DNA of 32,017 bases from Gammaproteobacteria bacterium (GTDB taxonomy: Bacteria; Pseudomonadota; Gammaproteobacteria; Pseudomonadales; Pseudohongiellaceae), in contig JASMER010000004.1 in assembly GCA_030752195.1 (NCBI GenBank), forward strand, positions 1 through 32,017, written 5' to 3'. Every line of letters begins with the position of its first letter. Positions within the stretch are counted from its first letter, which is position 1. Position numbers and translations under genes: made by a program. The notes under the pieces are model-generated. The model did no database searches. It was not told the DNA's origin and saw only the letters and a list, made by a program, of their open reading frames with translations. Positions 27,724 through 32,017 of this stretch are shown here, piece after piece.

Positions 27724-28311
27724 ATGAGAGCAACTATTCGTATTTTTCAATGTCTTATTTCCTCGGGATTGCTGATCGTCTCAGCTACAGCCTCGGCGCA
27801 GTGGACGCTCAGCAATGAGGCATCGACGTTAAGCTTTGTGACTGTCAAAGCTGATCATGTCGCTGAAGTTCACACCTTCGATGAGCTCTCGGGAGCGATT
27901 GGGGAGGATGGCTCTGTGTCAATTGAAATTGCGCTGGCCAGTGTGAATACCCTGGTTCCAATTCGCAATGAGCGCATGCAATCAATGTTGTTCGAAACGG
28001 ATCTCTTCCCGCGCGCCACCATCACTTCGCAGATCAACAGTGACGGACTTGCCAATATGGCCCTTGGCAGTAGTGAAGAAATTGGTCTTGATTTCACTCT
28101 TGAACTGCACAATCAGTCGCAGATCTACAACGCGACGGTGTTGGTCAGTCGTCAGGAGGCTGGGCTGATAGCCACGACTCTCAAGCCCATCGTCGTTAAT
28201 GCGGAAAGCTTTGATTTGGTGGCGGGGGTCGAGGCGCTGCGCGAAGTTGCCGGCTTACCGAGCATCAGTCGGGCAGTACCAGTATCCTTCACAGTTGTTT
28301 TTGAAGACTGA
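27724..28311 (+). CDS. Secreted YceI-family protein
   Basis: Signal peptide ending SATASAQ; WTLSNEASTLSFVTVKADHVAEVHTFDELSGAI, MQSMLFETDLFPRATITSQ, FTLELHNQSQ. Confidence 0.83.
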   Translation: MRATIRIFQCLISSGLLIVSATASAQWTLSNEASTLSFVTVKADHVAEVHTFDELSGAIGEDGSVSIEIALASVNTLVPIRNERMQSMLFETDLFPRATITSQINSDGLANMALGSSEEIGLDFTLELHNQSQIYNATVLVSRQEAGLIATTLKPIVVNAESFDLVAGVEALREVAGLPSISRAVPVSFTVVFED

Positions 28312-28326
28312 AATCAATGCCTAACG

Positions 28327-28734
28327 TCAGCGGTTGGGGGGTATTGAGTAGGTTCCGGTGGCATGAGCGACCGGGGCCTCATCGCCTTCGGAACAGATAG
28401 TCACTTCCCCGACCGCGAGAGACTTCCCCCGTTTTAATAGCTTGCATTCTGCCAGCAAGTCTCGGTCAGCCACTGGCTTTCTCATAAAATTGAAGTTGAG
28501 GCTTGTGGTGACCGCAAGCGACACCAGGCCGATTTCTCGAAGGAGTGCAACATACAGTGCGGTATCCGCCAGCGCCATCATGGTCGGGCCAGAGACCGTG
28601 CCACCCGGTCGCAAATCTTGCTCTCTCACCTGATGTCTCACTTTAACCGAATTGTCGGTGAAGTCCTCAATCACATAGCCCGCGTTTGGAAACTCGCTCC
28701 GGAAGAAGGCGATCATTTGATCTTTGCTGACCAT
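28327..28734 (-). CDS. PaaI-like hotdog-fold thioesterase
   Basis: DLRPGGTVSGPTMMALADTALYVALL, SLNFNFMRKPVADRDLLAECKLLKRGKSLAVGEV; ATG at 28734 preceded by TTGGAG (the ORF track uses TTG at 28746). Confidence 0.82.
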   Translation of the reverse strand: MVSKDQMIAFFRSEFPNAGYVIEDFTDNSVKVRHQVREQDLRPGGTVSGPTMMALADTALYVALLREIGLVSLAVTTSLNFNFMRKPVADRDLLAECKLLKRGKSLAVGEVTICSEGDEAPVAHATGTYSIPPNR

Positions 28735-28747
28735 GCGTTGCTCCAAT

Positions 28748-31069
28748 TCAGATTCTTGTACCAGGGTCGCTCGAGAATTTGTTGTCGAAACGTTTCAGTA
28801 TCGTCGGTAAATAGATCAAGTCGAGCACCAACGCCAGAATGACGATTGGCACAAGCAGTTTGGCTGATTGCTGGAAATAGATGGTGTTGGCGAAAATCAA
28901 GATTGTGGTCCCTAGTGCCAGCACGAGGGTGGTGACCGTTAGTGCCGGCCCGGCTATCTGTATCGAGTGGGCAACAGCGTCAGACTGCGAAACCCCGGCC
29001 CGGCGACTCTCCAGATAGTGGCTAAGGATATGCACCGTATCATCTACAACCAGGCCTATGCTGATGCTGAACAGCATCATCACAAAGGGATCCAACTGTC
29101 CAACCAGAATAGCCCAAAAGCCAAAGACCATAGTTGCAGGAAGCAGGTTGGGCAGCACACTGAGAATACCGAAGTAGGTGCTCCCGAATCCAAGCACTAG
29201 AGTCAGAGTTATCAGCAAGAGACTGACGGAGTATCCCTGCAGCAACTCGGTGGTCACCAGCTCGTCCATTCTCGAGAACAGAAGCAGCCCGCTGCCATGA
29301 ATCAGTTCCGCATCGGAGAAAATCTCAGAAAATTTCTGTGTGATCTGCGTGTCGAGATCCAGCACTTCCTGATTGGAGATTTGTGTTGCGTTGATGAACA
29401 CGGTCATGGCCGATAGATCATCACTGACGAAACCACTTATCGGGAACTCTCTGCTGTTGACCAGCCTGAAAGCGTCCAGATAGTTTTCAACGGTGTCCTC
29501 AGTGTCCGGCAGGTAAAAGTATTCTGGGTTCTTGTCGTTGATGAATTGGTTGACTGTCTTGAGCACGTCGTTGAGGCTTGCGACTGACTCTACGTTCTCG
29601 AGGTTGCCCAGCCATCCAGTGAAAACCTCTACCTCCTGTAAAAAGCCGACATCAACGATTCCGTTCTGGTTGGGAGTCTTGATTGCATAGGTCAGGGCAG
29701 GCCCACGGTTCATTTTTTCTGCAACCTGATCATAGTACTCGCGGATGTCTCCTTCGTTGGCGATGAAGTCCAGTCGATTAAAGTCAGTTTCGTTAAGCGG
29801 AAGGAGTGTCGCGGTGCCCAATGCTAGCCCCGTGAAGAGCAGAAAAATGGCCTTATCATGTGTGTTGGTAAAAGCGATGACGCGGTCAAGCGGGCGCTGC
29901 ATGAAAACGGTTTGGTCCTGCAAATCCTGTTTGCCGAGGGCAGTGAACCAGACCATGTTGGCCGGCAGCATGGTGAAGGTCAGGCCATAGGCGAAAACGA
30001 TTCCGACAGCCACGATTTGACCAAAATCCTGTATCGCAGGTGAGGAGGTCATATTGAGCGAAGAAAATCCGATGGCTGTGGTCAATGCTGCCAGAGAGAC
30101 TGGCTGAAAATTGTAGGACAGGCTGTGCTCCATGGCAGCAAGCCTGCCCATGCCTGAAGTGAGTGCCTGTTTGTAGATCGAAATGATGTGGACGCTGTTG
30201 GCGACAGCGATGATGATTACCACCAACGGCGCAATGATAGAAATGTTGTTGAAAGAAAAACCCAGATAATTGACTGTTCCGACGGTGCATGCTGCAGTCA
30301 CCACCACATGAACTAGGATACAGGCGCCGAGAGTGAGTGAACGAAAACAATAGCAGATTACCAGCACGCAGATGAGGATGACGATTGGCAACAGGCTAGT
30401 CAGGTCTTCTATCATCGCACTTTGGCTGGATTGTTCCAGGATCATGTCCGAGCCGACATACAGCTCGACGCCCGGATGACGTTGTCGTAAGTCGTCCCGC
30501 AGCTGCTGAATTGCCGCGGCGATTTCCAATCTTTCGCTGGTGCTTGCATCTCTCGCGTCCAGCTCTAAATTTCCAAACGTCAGGCTGGCGTCCTGGCTCA
30601 ACAGATTGTTGGTGAGCAGTCGATCCTGCACCGCCGATCGGGCCAGCTCGGCAAATTCGGATTCGCTGTACTCGTCGATATTCTTTGCGAACAGTCGCCG
30701 TTGTGTTTCGGGTGAAATCCAATTCAGTATGGTGGACAGATATCCGGCGTGGGGTATCGCAGAATAGCTCTTCCGAAGGTCGTTGACAGCCTGCAGAGTC
30801 GCCTGAGTGAATACGGTCTGGCCTTGAGGAGCAACAAAGATAAATGCAGCCTCTGTAGGAATTGGAAACTCCTGGTCCATCAGCTCCAATTCGTCGAGGT
30901 AAGGGTCACTTTGCGTGAGCAACGCATTGAATGTGCCGTCAAAGCGGGTCGAGAGCAGTCCGCTGGCTAGCGCGGTAATCGTCACACAGCTCACGATGAA
31001 AAAAATCAGGCGAGACTTGATGCAACGTTCTGCAAGTTTTTTCGCAAAGTCTGTAAAGTCAATTGGCAT
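28748..31069 (-). CDS. RND/MMPL-family transporter
   Basis: 773 aa, two repeats of TM bundle; SLLPIVILICVLVICYCFRSLTLG, GLVVDDTVHILSHYLESRRAG, ALTTAIGFSSLNMTSSPAIQDFG. Confidence 0.85.
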   Translation of the reverse strand: MPIDFTDFAKKLAERCIKSRLIFFIVSCVTITALASGLLSTRFDGTFNALLTQSDPYLDELELMDQEFPIPTEAAFIFVAPQGQTVFTQATLQAVNDLRKSYSAIPHAGYLSTILNWISPETQRRLFAKNIDEYSESEFAELARSAVQDRLLTNNLLSQDASLTFGNLELDARDASTSERLEIAAAIQQLRDDLRQRHPGVELYVGSDMILEQSSQSAMIEDLTSLLPIVILICVLVICYCFRSLTLGACILVHVVVTAACTVGTVNYLGFSFNNISIIAPLVVIIIAVANSVHIISIYKQALTSGMGRLAAMEHSLSYNFQPVSLAALTTAIGFSSLNMTSSPAIQDFGQIVAVGIVFAYGLTFTMLPANMVWFTALGKQDLQDQTVFMQRPLDRVIAFTNTHDKAIFLLFTGLALGTATLLPLNETDFNRLDFIANEGDIREYYDQVAEKMNRGPALTYAIKTPNQNGIVDVGFLQEVEVFTGWLGNLENVESVASLNDVLKTVNQFINDKNPEYFYLPDTEDTVENYLDAFRLVNSREFPISGFVSDDLSAMTVFINATQISNQEVLDLDTQITQKFSEIFSDAELIHGSGLLLFSRMDELVTTELLQGYSVSLLLITLTLVLGFGSTYFGILSVLPNLLPATMVFGFWAILVGQLDPFVMMLFSISIGLVVDDTVHILSHYLESRRAGVSQSDAVAHSIQIAGPALTVTTLVLALGTTILIFANTIYFQQSAKLLVPIVILALVLDLIYLPTILKRFDNKFSSDPGTRI

Positions 31070-31129
31070 GGTTCGACGGATCGCGATTCTAAAGTGAAAC
31101 TGTGATCTTCAACAACATCCGATGCTCAC

Positions 31130-31156
31130 AAAAAAAGGAGGCGGAGCCTCCCTTTT
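31130..31156 (-). terminator. Rho-independent terminator for the minus-strand redoxin gene
   Basis: Minus strand: GGAGGC-TCC-GCCTCC followed by TTTTTTT, about 30 nt past the 31186 stop. Confidence 0.8.
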
Positions 31157-31185
31157 CGGTATTGCGCTGAAACTGGAGGTTCCGA

Positions 31186-31782
31186 CTAGGTGTCGAATAT
31201 TGCCACTAGACAGCCCTTGGAATCGGGAATGTCATCCATGTTGACAATACCACCGGCGAGTACGGTATCCAGGGCATCTATCAGGTAGTGCTCATTGGCC
31301 TCATTCCGCTGAGTTTCATAACCTAGCTGGTCGTTGATGGGCCCGCGAAACAGCACCTCGCGACTGCGGGGATTGACGATAAACACCTCGGCAGTGCGCT
31401 CAACGCCCAGAGCCTTCGCCAAGTGTTGCCCCTCATCTTTCATTATTGGGAAGTCGATACCGAATTCGCCCGCTTCTTTCGCGATTCTGGGGAGATTGTC
31501 CTGAATATTCGAGTTGAACATGGTGAACGCAATGTTCTTATCGGCGAACTCATCACGAACGGCCCGGTAGTTTGGCAGGGCAATACGCGCAATCGGGCAG
31601 CCCACGCCCTGCACATAAAACACTACGTAATCATAACCCTCATAGGTCTCCAACGTATGAACCTCACCGAGGTGATCAGTAAGCTCAAATTCTGGGATAG
31701 ACCGCAGCCATTCATCGCCCATCGAGGCGGCAGAAATGGTCACAGCGGCGAGGGCAACGATTAACCTGTTCAACCAATTCAT
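31186..31782 (-). CDS. Secreted redoxin/thioredoxin-fold protein (stand-alone)
   Basis: Signal peptide; FELTDHLGEVHTLETYEGYDYVVFYVQGVGCPIARIALPNYRAVRDEFADKNIAFTMFNSN; ends DSKGCLVAIFDT. Confidence 0.8.
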   Translation of the reverse strand: MNWLNRLIVALAAVTISAASMGDEWLRSIPEFELTDHLGEVHTLETYEGYDYVVFYVQGVGCPIARIALPNYRAVRDEFADKNIAFTMFNSNIQDNLPRIAKEAGEFGIDFPIMKDEGQHLAKALGVERTAEVFIVNPRSREVLFRGPINDQLGYETQRNEANEHYLIDALDTVLAGGIVNMDDIPDSKGCLVAIFDT

Positions 31783-32017
31783 TACTGACTCCCAGTCTTT
31801 ATTCAGTTCTGCTTAGTTAAGGACCTCAGCTTCCGAATCCCAGTGCTGATCGATGATCGGTCCGCTACTCCTGGGCTTGCGCAAAACGGCCTTCGTGCTA
31901 AGTATACTAGGGTGATTTTAACAACTTTCAACCCGCCAGCCCAGTTTCATTCTGGGTCGCCGTACCGCCTGGCAGGCTGCTAACTAAAAATTTGATTTAC
32001 TTAAATAAAAACAACGT

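Noticed and set aside
31940-31956. Hairpin CCCAG-TTTCATT-CTGGG near the right edge
   Set aside because: Short stem with no T-run and the downstream context is outside the window; cannot be interpreted.
1-32017. tRNA, rRNA, CRISPR arrays, transposases, phage or defence genes
   Set aside because: None recognised on either strand by motif reading; no regularly spaced direct repeats seen.

Overview
The window looks like an ordinary proteobacterial (probably marine gammaproteobacterial) chromosome segment with about 25 supported protein-coding genes. I found no rRNA, tRNA, CRISPR array, prophage or IS element. Most genes lie on the minus strand. From left to right: a serine hydrolase (beta-lactamase fold) lacking its C-terminus; a natural PyrD-PyrK-like fusion flavoprotein next to a malonate uptake/activation operon (madL-madM-matB); a gene-poor stretch with a decayed M48 peptidase gene; a secreted PqqB-like MBL protein, a MOSC protein and a VOC protein; a tandem pair of lipoprotein quinohemoproteins with N-terminal cytochrome c fused to a PQQ dehydrogenase; a CHRD protein and a tannase-family esterase; YedK/SRAP and an NTF2-like protein; a four-gene cluster GtrA - DprE1-like - DprE2-like - HAD/UbiA fusion resembling the mycobacterial decaprenylphosphoryl-arabinose donor pathway; an IMPase; a degenerate redoxin - cytochrome c - PHM-like copper monooxygenase fusion; a PDLQG-type secreted protein; a DTW protein; a YceI protein; a hotdog thioesterase with an RND/MMPL exporter; and a stand-alone redoxin that looks like the split N-terminus of the fusion. 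The strongest leads are the arabinose-donor cluster with its fused HAD phosphatase domain, the PQQ/PqqB-like/tannase neighbourhood, the PyrDK-malonate association, and the complementary redoxin pair. All functional calls come from reading motifs by eye; no database search was run.
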